35,332 nt of DNA. Origin: Oxalobacteraceae bacterium (lineage in GTDB: Bacteria > Pseudomonadota > Gammaproteobacteria > Burkholderiales > Burkholderiaceae_D). Each line of letters starts with the position of its first letter. Positions within the stretch are counted from its first letter, which is position 1. The notes under the pieces are model-generated. The model saw only the letters and a list, made by a program, of their open reading frames with translations. It did not search any database and was not told the DNA's origin. Positions 1 to 6,140 of this stretch are shown in pieces. The position numbers and the translations under genes were made by a program. The stretch spans positions 1-35,332 of the forward strand of contig JAIXYM010000093.1 in NCBI GenBank assembly GCA_027490255.1. The letters are read 5' to 3'.

Positions 1-354
1 ATTCGCGCCATCGTCGAAGCTAATTCAGTACGCAAGGACTTCATTGCCGATGAAATCATCCGCAAGAATCCTAAAACCGTTGGTGTGTATCGACTCATCA
101 TGAAAGCTGGCTCGGATAACTTTCGGGCATCAAGCATTCAGGGCATCATGAAGCGTATCAAAGCCAAGGGTATTGAAGTGATAGTTTATGAGCCGGTTTT
201 AACAGAGGTCGAGTTTTACCACTCTCGTGTGGTCAATGATCTCGGAGTGTTCAAGCGAGAGGCTGATGTGATTATTGCGAACCGCAAGACGGGTACACTG
301 AATGACGTGGCTGACAAGGTCTACAGTCGGGATTTGTTTGGTGGGGATGCGTAA
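1..354 (+). CDS. ugd: UDP-glucose 6-dehydrogenase, C-terminal fragment (5' end outside window)
   Basis: Frame 1 is open from the first base to TAA at 352-354 and gives about 117 residues. The stretch [20 protein letters not shown], then a run of Lys/Arg and a Glu-Pro, matches the C-terminal UDP-binding domain of the short (about 390 aa) Ugd type. The ending [12 protein letters not shown] also fits. By family knowledge the enzyme oxidises UDP-glucose to UDP-glucuronate with two NAD+ in the cytoplasm, feeding capsule, exopolysaccharide or LPS sugars. The NAD domain and catalytic Cys lie upstream and cannot be checked. A polysaccharide locus probably continues to the left; that is inference. The next 215 bases up to the neighbouring minus-strand gene hold nothing I can name. 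Confidence 0.9.
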   Translation: MRAIVEANSVRKDFIADEIIRKNPKTVGVYRLIMKAGSDNFRASSIQGIMKRIKAKGIEVIVYEPVLTEVEFYHSRVVNDLGVFKREADVIIANRKTGTLNDVADKVYSRDLFGGDA

Positions 355-568
355 CTAGGTGGCTTTGCATTTTCATTGTTCAACTCAGCAAATACAAAAT
401 GAAATATGGTTAGTGGCGGAACTAAGAACGACACTGGCGCGCACCTGCTTCCTGAGCGACTTTCTCGCCCGGGTCGCAATTGAATTTGGTCGTCTGCTTA
501 ATCGCAGCTAGGGTTCTTGCGCATCATCCCTCCGCTGCCAATGCTCTCTCGGGATGTTGGCGATTACA

Positions 569-1366
569 TCAAGGCGTAAGCATCAGCACCTTGCTGCCAT
601 GGTCGTAAATCTGCAGGTAGTCAGCAATCTTCTCAAAGGTAGCTGTAACCGGTTTGCCCCGCTGATCTGATGTACTCACCTCAGCAGAAAACATCGAACC
701 CAACATCAGCTTGAGCGGATTAACGTTGACGGTTTGCGCCTTGAAATAGGCTTTGGTGTTTGCCTTGATGATGTTGATGTCGCTCGTTTGATAGATCGCA
801 GCATTAATCACATCAAGGACGAATTCCGTGCAATTTTGCCGACCCAACGTATAAGGATTCGCGATCAGCGAATACCGAGGATCGTGCAAGGCTGCATATG
901 AAGACGATGCAATGACCTGTAGCAGTCGCTGCTGTAATTCAGGCGAGGGTATCAGAATGCCTGCTTCAAGCTGCGCGACACCCGCAAAAAAATCAACCGG
1001 AAAATCCTGAACAAGCGTACTAACGTCCGGGCGATCATTTTTCTGGTAGAGGTTGTAGATCGCATAGCCAGGCACAGAGCTGCCATTGGCTAGCGTGATG
1101 TTCGAATACACCGCAAATGCCACATGCGTGAAATGCATGCCCTCCGGCATTTCAGACAATGGGCGACCCATTCTCGCCACTATCGCCACATGAGCACCCT
1201 CGCTCGCCAATGTGCGCTCTACTTTCTTTGCAAATCCAATAATTTCTTCCGTAGGAAAATGCGTGCTTGCCTGTGCACTGCTGCCACCGAAGCTGGTGGC
1301 AAACCCCATGCAACCGATGTGCAGTAGCCAAAGGACAAGGAAAAGCTTTGCAATAAAATTTTTCAT
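569..1366 (-). CDS. DUF2145 family exported protein
   Basis: 265 residues starting MKNFIAKLFLVLWLLHIGC, an N-terminal signal-like hydrophobic segment. The body carries HFTHVAFAVYS at roughly residues 78-88 and a Cys motif, RQNCTEFVLD, at roughly 176-185. A His near one end and a Cys next to an acidic residue suggest the papain-like/NlpC-like fold I associate with DUF2145, but the catalytic role is inference. It reads away from ugd. A small secreted Ala/Gly-rich protein is encoded 136 bases upstream on the same strand, so the two may be co-transcribed. Function in the cell is unknown; location is probably periplasmic or outer surface. Confidence 0.8.
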   Translation of the reverse strand: MKNFIAKLFLVLWLLHIGCMGFATSFGGSSAQASTHFPTEEIIGFAKKVERTLASEGAHVAIVARMGRPLSEMPEGMHFTHVAFAVYSNITLANGSSVPGYAIYNLYQKNDRPDVSTLVQDFPVDFFAGVAQLEAGILIPSPELQQRLLQVIASSSYAALHDPRYSLIANPYTLGRQNCTEFVLDVINAAIYQTSDINIIKANTKAYFKAQTVNVNPLKLMLGSMFSAEVSTSDQRGKPVTATFEKIADYLQIYDHGSKVLMLTP

Positions 1367-1502
1367 CTGATGTAAAGCGTTGAAGCTTGGCTGATAGTCA
1401 GTTAGAAAACAAAAAGATCGGTTCTAACTCTGATCCTGTACGTGTTAGATAACCACGAATCACCTGTGGTCGACTAATCTTCAAAAAGACGCCGAGCGCT
1501 TC

Positions 1503-1862
1503 TTATCGAGGTGTGGCCGATGTGCGCTGTTTCAGTGCCTCGGTCGGTGATGTGACCGTGATCGTTTCGTCCGTAATAGGTAACGGGCCGGTGGTCAACA
1601 TACCTGCTGCAGCTGCAGAGCTCTTGCCTGCCGCCGTACTTGCGCTACCCACGCCGCCACTGACAACGCCGCCGGATAACATAGGTACTGCCATGACGCC
1701 CAAAGTTGCTTGGCCCGATGCGGCGATGCCTAAAGCCACGGCTTTGCTCGCGTGCGTACTGGCAGCACTAGCGTTTTGCGCGCTGTCTGTAGCGTGAACT
1801 TTGGCAAAGCTGATCAAGCTTACGCACAATACAAAAATCTTGGTGGGTCGCTGCGGTGTCAT
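1503..1862 (-). CDS. small exported Ala/Gly/Ser-rich protein, function unknown
   Basis: 119 residues from the ATG at 1862 (MTPQRPTKIFVLCVSLISFA). I chose this start because AAGGA lies 8 bases before it; an in-frame ATG at 1886 adds eight residues but has no such site. The N-terminus is a signal peptide with likely cleavage after KVHA. The mature part is low in complexity: Ala/Ser-rich, then a Gly-rich stretch GGVVSGGVGSAS, then a Pro/Thr-rich tail. No family is recognised. The Gly/Ser spacing resembles small membrane-inserting or surface proteins, but that is only an impression. It sits just upstream of the DUF2145 gene in the same direction, suggesting a shared function in the envelope. The opposite strand is also open here, but without a ribosome site. 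Confidence 0.6.
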   Translation of the reverse strand: MTPQRPTKIFVLCVSLISFAKVHATDSAQNASAASTHASKAVALGIAASGQATLGVMAVPMLSGGVVSGGVGSASTAAGKSSAAAAGMLTTGPLPITDETITVTSPTEALKQRTSATPR

Positions 1863-2286
1863 TGATAGATTCCTTGTTCGATCCAAGCGTTTTGGTGAGG
1901 AACGGATTGTTAATCACATGATTTTTGATAAGTTCGAGTTGCCATGCAGCGGTATCACTACCTGCGCCGAACTAAATCATGAGCTTTTAGTGCAATGCCA
2001 AATCAATTCTAAATTGGCATTGATAAAACGATGTTGGCAGTGTGGCGAATTAGCCATAGCATTCGCACTCAAGATGAGCGCTGGCAGAAAAATGAAGCGA
2101 TCAAGTGATTGCAATATCGATTGTCAGCGTCAGCAATCGAGGTGGAGATACAGAAACTAGCGAAGTTGTCTTAAGAATTTACCTGCTTTCATAGAACCAT
2201 GACCCTCTCCATGATGAGCTTTCGCTTTATTGTCCAGTGATCCAGCGATTACTGCATTAAAGCTTAAAAACTACGGAGGATTAGCT
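1863..2286. other. gene-poor stretch with a 9-bp inverted repeat
   Basis: No convincing gene: an open frame at 1801-2160 (+) has no ribosome site, overlaps the exported protein's N-terminus and has no family look. The stretch should hold the promoter of the minus-strand exported-protein gene and that of the zinc-ribbon gene. A perfect inverted repeat, CAATGCCAA at 1993-2001 and TTGGCATTG at 2014-2022 with a 12-base AT-rich spacer, lies about 130 bases before the minus-strand start. It could be an operator or a weak hairpin. Confidence 0.4.
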
Positions 2287-2577
2287 ATGAAATGTCCCAC
2301 TTGTGTGAGTGCCATGCTTGTGATGAGTGAGCGTCAGGGCGTAGAGATTGATTACTGCCCCCAATGTCGTGGCGTTTGGCTGGATCGTGGCGAGCTCGAC
2401 AAATTGCTCGAGCGCGCTGCATCACAGGCATCAGCGCAATCATCTGCACAAGCGCCGCAACAAAGATCTGATCGCCACCAGGATTCGTCTTACTCGTCAA
2501 GACAGTACGAGCAGCCATACGCGAGCCATAAGAAGCATTACCACCAAAAATCATGGCTTAGTGAGATTTTTGATTAA
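2287..2577 (+). CDS. TFIIB-type zinc-ribbon protein
   Basis: 96 residues from the ATG at 2287, chosen because GGAGGA sits just before it; the open frame extends 19 codons upstream without support. The N-terminus MKCPTC...YCPQCRGVWLDRGEL gives two CxxC knuckles (about residues 3-6 and 24-27), followed by the WLDRGELD signature of the zf-TFIIB family. The rest is Gln/Ser/Ala-rich and then His/Lys/Tyr-rich (YASHKKHYHQKSWLSEIFD), a disordered tail typical of this group. The family binds zinc; its cellular role is not known. It stands alone between two gene-poor stretches. An inverted repeat about 130 bases downstream may end its transcript. Confidence 0.85.
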   Translation: MKCPTCVSAMLVMSERQGVEIDYCPQCRGVWLDRGELDKLLERAASQASAQSSAQAPQQRSDRHQDSSYSSRQYEQPYASHKKHYHQKSWLSEIFD

Positions 2578-2945
2578 TCGTCAGCTTGGATCTTGTCTTT
2601 GCAACAGGGGTATTACAATTTGCGGTTGCCTGAATAGCGAAGTCGTGGTTTTAGAGCAGCTGCAATCAAAAAACCTGAAAGGCCCCGGCATGCAACGCTA
2701 GGCCTCATTTTCGAAAGATTAGGAAAAACGTACGTTATGTCCGATCGTTGCCTAGTCTTTCGATAAAAGAAGGCGCTACGCATGGATGTCGAATCGCGCA
2801 GGATTGGAGAGAAATCGAGTCGGGCTTAGTATGACGGTTCCGGCTAGCGCTGCAGATCAGTCGCTGGACGCTCAACTCCAGCATTCAGCATGCTCAAGCA
2901 AAATTGCTAGTATATGCCTAGGGCCTATACAAAATCTGGCAAGTC
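2578..2945. other. gene-poor stretch with long inverted repeat
   Basis: I see no supported gene here; the open frame at 2786-3046 overlaps the DUF3024 start and has no ribosome site. The main structure is an inverted repeat at 2711-2763. A short AGGCC/GGCCT pairing also occurs around 2680-2706. Confidence 0.4.
2711..2763. repeat. 13-bp inverted repeat, 27-base spacer
   Basis: TCGAAAGATTAGG at 2711-2723 pairs with CCTAGTCTTTCGA at 2751-2763 at 12 of 13 positions, the remaining one being a G-T pair on the plus-strand RNA. The spacer contains the self-complementary ACGTACGT. There is no T-run directly after it, so it is not a standard terminator. It could be a small mobile-element end pair or a regulatory stem. 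Confidence 0.5.
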
Positions 2946-3293
2946 ATGGCATTCACTATTCAAGAAATTGGCAGGATCGATCATATCGTTGGCGACTGGT
3001 GTATCCGCAGGGTGCCACCGGAGATAAAGAACAAGCTCGACCATGACTACGAAATTGATGGGCAGGCCGTGACCCTCCTCGAAGTTCGGCCGCTCTGGAA
3101 AGGATTGCCTGGGGAATTCACTCGAAGCCCTTTTGCTAAATTTAGGTTCGTCAAGACCAGTGGCATATGGCAGATTTACTGGAGGCGTGCCAGCGGAAAA
3201 TGGCAGGCGTATGAACCTGATCCCGTAGCCTTCAGCATTGATGAGGCATTGAGGATTGTCGAGGCAGATCAATATGGGTGCTTCTTTGGTTGA
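2946..3293 (+). CDS. DUF3024 family protein
   Basis: 115 residues, MAFTIQEIGRIDHIVGDWCI at the start. Features typical of DUF3024 are the LDHDYEIDGQ block (about residues 32-41), LLEVRPLWKG, the FAKFRFVKTSGIWQIYWRR block with alternating aromatics, KWQAYEPDP, and the very characteristic end, YGCFFG. The length is usual for the family. The protein is probably small and cytoplasmic; I know no established function. No strong ribosome site precedes the ATG, which is the best in-frame choice. The gene ends 48 bases before the outermost tRNA-Phe fragment and points towards it, opposite to every gene inside the tRNA-linked modules, so it probably belongs to the original flank. Confidence 0.8.
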   Translation: MAFTIQEIGRIDHIVGDWCIRRVPPEIKNKLDHDYEIDGQAVTLLEVRPLWKGLPGEFTRSPFAKFRFVKTSGIWQIYWRRASGKWQAYEPDPVAFSIDEALRIVEADQYGCFFG

Positions 3294-3340
3294 GGTTTAA
3301 AGACTAAATCCCGCATCGGCAATGCTACTAGGCGCATAGA

Positions 3341-3360
3341 GTGGCCCGGGGCGGAATCGA
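3341..3360 (-). repeat. tRNA-Phe 3'-end fragment (outermost copy)
   Basis: The 20 bases gtggcccggggcggaatcga are identical to 6973-6992, the 3' acceptor/T-arm part of the intact tRNA-Phe gene, in the same orientation. Similarity then falls away, although the bases up to about 3383 still show a GGATC..TCC pairing where an anticodon arm would be. This is the size and position expected of an attachment-site duplicate left when an element integrates into a tRNA 3' end. No clear terminator follows it. Confidence 0.75.
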
Positions 3361-3367
3361 CCAGAAC

Positions 3368-3763
3368 CTAGGACGCTAGATCCTGCACAAGTTGATAAGA
3401 CAACCAAAGCAACAACATCCAAATAACAATAACGATTAAAAAACCTAGGTAGCTCCTAGGTTTGGATTGATTTTTAATGAGGTACGCATCAGCTTCAACC
3501 CTAGATTCTTGAATGATTTGATTTGGTATCAATCTGATCGCAATCCAAATTAACACAGGCAACAAAATCAAGTCGTCTACATAGCCTAATATAGGAATAA
3601 AGTCTGGTATGAGATCAATTGGACTTAGAGCATAGGCGACGATGAAGATACAAATCGCCTTGGGTAGCCATGGTGTTCGTGGGTGTTTGGTGGCAAACCA
3701 AAGCATGACTATGTTTTGCTTGAGTAATTTTGCCCAGCTCTTTAATTTTTCCAATAAGTTCAT
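3368..3763 (-). CDS. DUF1232 (YkvA-like) membrane protein
   Basis: 131 residues. The central block YALSPIDLIPDFIPILGYVDD (about residues 45-65) is the DUF1232 signature: a conserved Ser-Pro-hydrophobic-Asp-hydrophobic-Pro-Asp, followed by Pro-hydrophobic-Gly-x-hydrophobic-Asp-Asp. The N-terminus is amphipathic, a hydrophobic segment precedes the motif, and a strong membrane helix (LGFLIVIVIWMLLLWLSYQLV) lies near the C-terminus. Function is unknown; related proteins are small inner-membrane proteins. The stop codon lies 8 bases from the outermost tRNA-Phe fragment, and upstream sits the terminator of the toxin-antitoxin pair. It reads in the tRNA direction like the other module genes. Confidence 0.82.
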   Translation of the reverse strand: MNLLEKLKSWAKLLKQNIVMLWFATKHPRTPWLPKAICIFIVAYALSPIDLIPDFIPILGYVDDLILLPVLIWIAIRLIPNQIIQESRVEADAYLIKNQSKPRSYLGFLIVIVIWMLLLWLSYQLVQDLAS

Positions 3764-3780
3764 AGCTCAAATCATAAACG

Positions 3781-3810
3781 ATGAATAAAAAACCACCCAA
3801 AGGTGGTTTA
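3781..3810 (-). terminator. rho-independent terminator after the antitoxin/toxin pair
   Basis: AAACCACC (3790-3797) pairs with GGTGGTTT (3802-3809), leaving the loop CAAA. Read on the minus strand, the hairpin is followed by a T-rich run (complement of 3784-3790). It lies about 100 bases after the truncated toxin and just before the DUF1232 start, so it separates those transcripts. Confidence 0.75.
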
Positions 3811-3910
3811 CGTGCATTTCGTTGAACTTGGATGAAATCAACTAGGGCTGCGCACTTATTGATCTCAATTGATTGCCTCATTCTTCGAGAGCATAATTTG
3901 AATTTAGCTC

Positions 3911-4117
3911 TTATAAGCGTAAAGATGCATTGATGACCGGTTCTCGCGTGCCTGCAAATCTTCCTGATCGACCTAAATGCGGATGTTCTTTCAGTTGCTC
4001 AACACCGGCGAGAACATGCGTAAAAAAGGCTTTGACGTTGGCGGGACTTTCTTTCGCAATGTAATCAGCTTCGTCCGTCGGGTTGGCCAGCGCTCTCGCC
4101 AGCCACTTAACTTGCAT
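3911..4117 (-). pseudogene. ParE/RelE-family toxin, truncated at the C-terminus
   Basis: 68 residues: MQVKWLARALANPTDEADYI and then a Phe-rich helix, HPHLGRSGRFAGTREPVINA, ending SLRL. The order W..RAL..L..IADYI, HP.LGR.GR..GTRE, V..A is the N-terminal two-thirds of a ParE toxin, a family of about 95-100 residues. The usual end, a strand like ILYRV followed by VEILRVLH and a basic tail, is missing. The other frames downstream close within a few codons, so a single frameshift does not rescue it. Its ATG lies inside the antitoxin's last codons (11-base overlap). It is probably inactive, because the missing strands build the target-binding face; that is inference from the family fold. Confidence 0.75.
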
Positions 4118-4343
4118 ACTTCTTTATGGCTTTTGCTAGATCTTTGTCCGATGCAAATTTCCCAGCATCAGTTTCTTTTAATGCTTGTTTGATTTCCTTG
4201 ATTTGCCACGCCTCTAGTTCCAAATAACGTTCGATTGCTTCCGAAGCAAGGAAAGATTTAGACCAATTAGTTGCGGCGGCAAGCTTTTCGAGTTGGCTTT
4301 TGGTCTTGGCGCCAACCCGCAAAGTGAGGACCGATGATTCCAT
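4107..4343 (-). CDS. ribbon-helix-helix (CopG/ParD-like) antitoxin
   Basis: 78 residues from the ATG at 4343, with GGAGG 5 bases before it; the frame runs further upstream without support. SSVLTLRVGAKTKSQLEKLA gives the beta strand and first helix, followed by NWSKSFLASEAIERYLELEAW, the usual second helix of an RHH DNA-binding antitoxin. The tail (IKQALKETDAGKFASDKDLAKAI...) is the expected toxin-binding region. It should dimerise, bind its own promoter and neutralise the ParE encoded directly downstream, which here is truncated. A near-palindrome at 4358-4377 is the likely operator. Confidence 0.85.
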   Translation of the reverse strand: MESSVLTLRVGAKTKSQLEKLAAATNWSKSFLASEAIERYLELEAWQIKEIKQALKETDAGKFASDKDLAKAIKKYAS

Positions 4344-4357
4344 GCCAACCTCCATAA

Positions 4358-4377
4358 ATACTATGAATACATGGTAT
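4358..4377. promoter_or_regulatory. candidate operator of the RHH antitoxin
   Basis: The 20-base stretch ATACTATGAATACATGGTAT is a near-perfect palindrome: ATACTATG against ATACCATG read from the other strand, 7 of 8, around AATA. It ends about 15 bases before the antitoxin start, overlapping where its promoter should be. RHH antitoxins typically bind such short repeats; binding here is inferred. Confidence 0.5.
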
Positions 4378-4388
4378 CCCCGCTGCCC

Positions 4389-4425
4389 CAAAAGCGAAAA
4401 GCCCCCGTTATCGCTAACGAGGGCT
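4389..4425 (-). terminator. terminator-like hairpin beyond the pseudo-tRNA end at 4436
   Basis: AGCCCCCGTTA (4400-4410) pairs with TAACGAGGGCT (4415-4425) at 10 of 11 positions, with loop TCGC. On the minus strand it is followed by TTTTCGCTTTT (complement of 4389-4399). The placement just after a tRNA-like 3' end mirrors the terminator of the intact tRNA-Phe. A related hairpin occurs at 6034-6059 with the same loop surroundings. Confidence 0.7.
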
Positions 4426-4435
4426 GTACGCACTC

Positions 4436-4480
4436 GGTGGCCCGGGGCGAAATTGAACCCGGCTGAGGATGCCTGATCCT
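4436..4480 (-). repeat. degenerate tRNA-Phe-like 3' half (middle copy)
   Basis: Read on the minus strand, it keeps an anticodon-arm-like AGGAT...ATCCT (4466-4480), a variable segment, a T-arm-like GGGTTCAATTTC and the acceptor strand CCCGGGCCACC. The acceptor strand is the same as in the intact tRNA-Phe, but the T arm carries changes. The D arm and 5' acceptor are absent, so it cannot be a functional tRNA. It shares more detail with the copy at 6069 than with the intact gene, especially the altered anticodon loop. I read it as an old attachment-site remnant. Confidence 0.75.
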
Positions 4481-4527
4481 ATGTTCTACTCCATTCATAG
4501 CGATCGAGACATGCAACGATTACGACA

Positions 4528-4566
4528 CTCACTTTGTTTGTCCTATTACCGCTCTAACAAAGTGAG
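4528..4566. repeat. perfect 11-bp inverted repeat after the nitrile hydratase operon
   Basis: CTCACTTTGTT at 4528-4538 and AACAAAGTGAG at 4556-4566 pair perfectly around a 17-base spacer. It lies about 75 bases beyond the beta-subunit stop, where a terminator would be expected, but no T-run follows on the minus strand. It may be a transcript-stabilising hairpin or an element end. Confidence 0.5.
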
Positions 4567-4640
4567 CATCTCTATTTTTACCTAACTTTCTTCTGCTTTC
4601 ACATGTTCGCCGCCCAAATTCGTTGGGCTCGACGCTGCGC

Positions 4641-5258
4641 TCATATCACCTTGTCGAGATAGCCATGGAACACGCCGACTTGCACCTCGGCCTCTTCTGC
4701 CCCATCAGGCCACAAGTCGTGTGAAGAGAAGCGCACGTCGAAGCTGCGTTGCCAGGCGGACTCAAGGCCATGGCCGTGTGCATCGGGATAAGGATAAGCA
4801 GGAGATATTTTCACCACCACACCTTCCTTGCCACGGATGTAGCCTGGCATGCGGATGTGCCCGGGTACAAACTCGTCCTTGATGCGCACGCGGTCACCGA
4901 CTCCGATCTCCGGCAGATGTATGCCACCGATTCGACCTTCGCGGCTAGGGCGCGAGAGCTGCACCGCAAAGCCGGCCGCAGTTGACAGTTCGTCGGCGCT
5001 GAACACGCCGCGCTCCACGCACAGGCTGACCACGGCAGTGAAAGTGCGCTCGTAGTAGGACGCACCAACATAGTGGCGGGGCTCCATGCGCTCGACGGCA
5101 TGCCGGTATTCGTCCATGTTGTAGATGCCGTGACGGATTAGCCGTACCCACATAGCAGCGATGCGGATGTCGGCTTCGCTATGAAATGGCTCAGTGTGGC
5201 CATCGTGCGCGACAGGCCCAAATCCCTGGCGACCCCCAAGATCGTGGAATCCATCCAT
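4641..5258 (-). CDS. nthB: nitrile hydratase beta subunit
   Basis: 205 residues from the ATG at 5258, giving MDGFHDLGGRQGFGPV, the canonical opening of nitrile hydratase beta subunits. A TTG six bases earlier is also in frame, but the ATG has GGGGGG nearby. The C-terminal half has the SH3-like barrel: GDRVRIKDEFVPGHIRMPGYIRGKEG, then FDVRFSSHDLW. The subunit pairs with the alpha chain to hydrate nitriles to amides in the cytoplasm and shapes the metal pocket. Length is close to the usual 210-230. The gene starts 2 bases after the alpha stop, so translation is probably coupled. No activator (P47K-type) gene follows, and no amidase lies in the window. Confidence 0.92.
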   Translation of the reverse strand: MDGFHDLGGRQGFGPVAHDGHTEPFHSEADIRIAAMWVRLIRHGIYNMDEYRHAVERMEPRHYVGASYYERTFTAVVSLCVERGVFSADELSTAAGFAVQLSRPSREGRIGGIHLPEIGVGDRVRIKDEFVPGHIRMPGYIRGKEGVVVKISPAYPYPDAHGHGLESAWQRSFDVRFSSHDLWPDGAEEAEVQVGVFHGYLDKVI

Positions 5259-5260
5259 GC

Positions 5261-5851
5261 TCAACCCCCCGCGTAGGGCGGCTCAAGCCGCGCCACACCG
5301 ATCATCGCTTTCTTAGTAATTAAGCTCTCCAGGGCTTCCAGGCTCCAACCTTCCGTGTGCGGCGGCCGATAGGGCAGCACCATGTAGCGGGTGTCGGTTG
5401 TGGTGTCCCACACGCGAATGCGGATCGACTCGGCCAACGCAAGACCCATCTCGCGAAGCACGCTGCGGGCCTCGCGCACCACACGGGCGCGGTACTCAAG
5501 ATCCTTGTACCACCCCGGGGCCATGCCAATGATGGTGAAGGCAGTACATGAACACAAGGTGCAGCAGATGACATTTTGTAACTCGGCAGTATTCTCCAGC
5601 ACCACCAGGCTGCGGTGGTGCTCTGGCATCGGAAAGCCCATGCTGGCGGCTGCCGCACGTCCATCGTTGAGCAGCTCGGCTTTGAACGCCGGATCAACCC
5701 AAGCACGGGCGCACAAGCGCGCGCCGTTACGAGGTAGCCATTCTTCGGTGACCTTGTGGCGGAAGTCTTCCAGGTCGCCCGTTTGCAGCAGGCCCTTGTC
5801 CGTGAGAATAGCTTGCAGCGCGTCGGCATGCGTGGTGAGATCGGCAGCCAT
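5261..5851 (-). CDS. nthA: nitrile hydratase alpha subunit (CTLCSC metal site)
   Basis: 196 residues, with GGAGG just before the ATG at 5851. The metal-binding motif C97-T-L-C100-S-C102 is complete; Thr in the second position is typical of the cobalt type, where Fe enzymes have Ser. The flanks are unusual: an extra Cys directly before (ICC), and TAFTIIGMAPGWYKDLEYR after the motif, where most family members have Tyr-Pro-Trp. The later conserved blocks are normal: the Arg-rich YRARVVREARSVL, the IRVWDTTTDTRYMVLPYRP block and the TEGWS..LE.LITK..MIGVA block. It should hydrate nitriles to amides with the beta subunit; thiocyanate hydrolase gamma is a relative, but the unsplit beta argues against it. 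The operon lies between two tRNA-Phe fragments, so it is probably island cargo. Confidence 0.92.
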   Translation of the reverse strand: MAADLTTHADALQAILTDKGLLQTGDLEDFRHKVTEEWLPRNGARLCARAWVDPAFKAELLNDGRAAAASMGFPMPEHHRSLVVLENTAELQNVICCTLCSCTAFTIIGMAPGWYKDLEYRARVVREARSVLREMGLALAESIRIRVWDTTTDTRYMVLPYRPPHTEGWSLEALESLITKKAMIGVARLEPPYAGG

Positions 5852-6021
5852 CGAACCTCCAGTAATTTGAGGAAATCAAGGTAGCACAGAAAACTTGCTC
5901 AGTACCGTGTCGATGTTGGCGCCCGAACGGATGGCTAGATGAAGAAACTCACTCATGCGCCGTCAGTGCAGGTGGTGCGTTACAAATGCTGTGAGCAGCA
6001 ACACCACCGTAACGCGGTACT

Positions 6022-6059
6022 CCAAAAGCGAAAAGCACCAGTTATCACTAACGTGGGCT
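6022..6059 (-). terminator. terminator-like hairpin beyond the pseudo-tRNA end at 6069
   Basis: AGCACCAGTTA (6034-6044) faces TAACGTGGGCT (6049-6059) across loop TCAC with 8 of 11 pairs, followed on the minus strand by a TTTCGCTTTT run (complement of 6024-6033). It is a decayed relative of the hairpin at 4400-4425: the flanking CCAAAAGCGAAAAGC and the central GTTATC.CTAACG are shared. It would end the transcript of the kinase module, if still active. Confidence 0.55.
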
Positions 6060-6068
6060 TTGCTTTCT

Positions 6069-6114
6069 TGGTGGCCCGGGACGGAATTGAACTGGGTTAA
6101 GGATGTCTGATCCG
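6069..6114 (-). repeat. degenerate tRNA-Phe-like 3' half (innermost copy)
   Basis: On the minus strand it has GGATCAGACATCC (anticodon-arm-like, 6101-6113), a T-arm-like AGTTCAATTCCG and the acceptor CCCGGGCCACCA, including the CCA. The D arm and 5' half are lacking. The intact tRNA-Phe lies about 900 bases further right in the same orientation. The altered anticodon loop matches the copy at 4436, so these two share a history separate from the resident tRNA. The bases TTCTTGGTGGCCCGGG around the end are common to this copy and the intact gene. Confidence 0.75.
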
Positions 6115-6140
6115 ACCAACAAAATTATCGTAGTGAAGTT

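Noticed and set aside
1513..1797. Open frame on the plus strand opposite the small exported protein
   Set aside because: No ribosome site; its Ala-rich content mirrors the Ala/Gly-rich gene on the other strand, which has a signal peptide and a good site.
1801..2160. 119-codon plus-strand frame
   Set aside because: It overlaps the start of the minus-strand gene, lacks a ribosome site and shows no family pattern.
4436..4480. A second functional tRNA gene
   Set aside because: The D arm and 5' acceptor strand are missing and the anticodon loop is too short to be normal.
5261..5851. Thiocyanate hydrolase gamma subunit
   Set aside because: The metal motif would fit, but the beta chain is a single full-length nitrile hydratase type with its standard start, whereas thiocyanate hydrolase has this part split in two genes.
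5391..5870. Long plus-strand frame over the nitrile hydratase alpha gene
   Set aside because: Shadow of a clearly recognised gene; composition biased to Arg/Ser with no motif.
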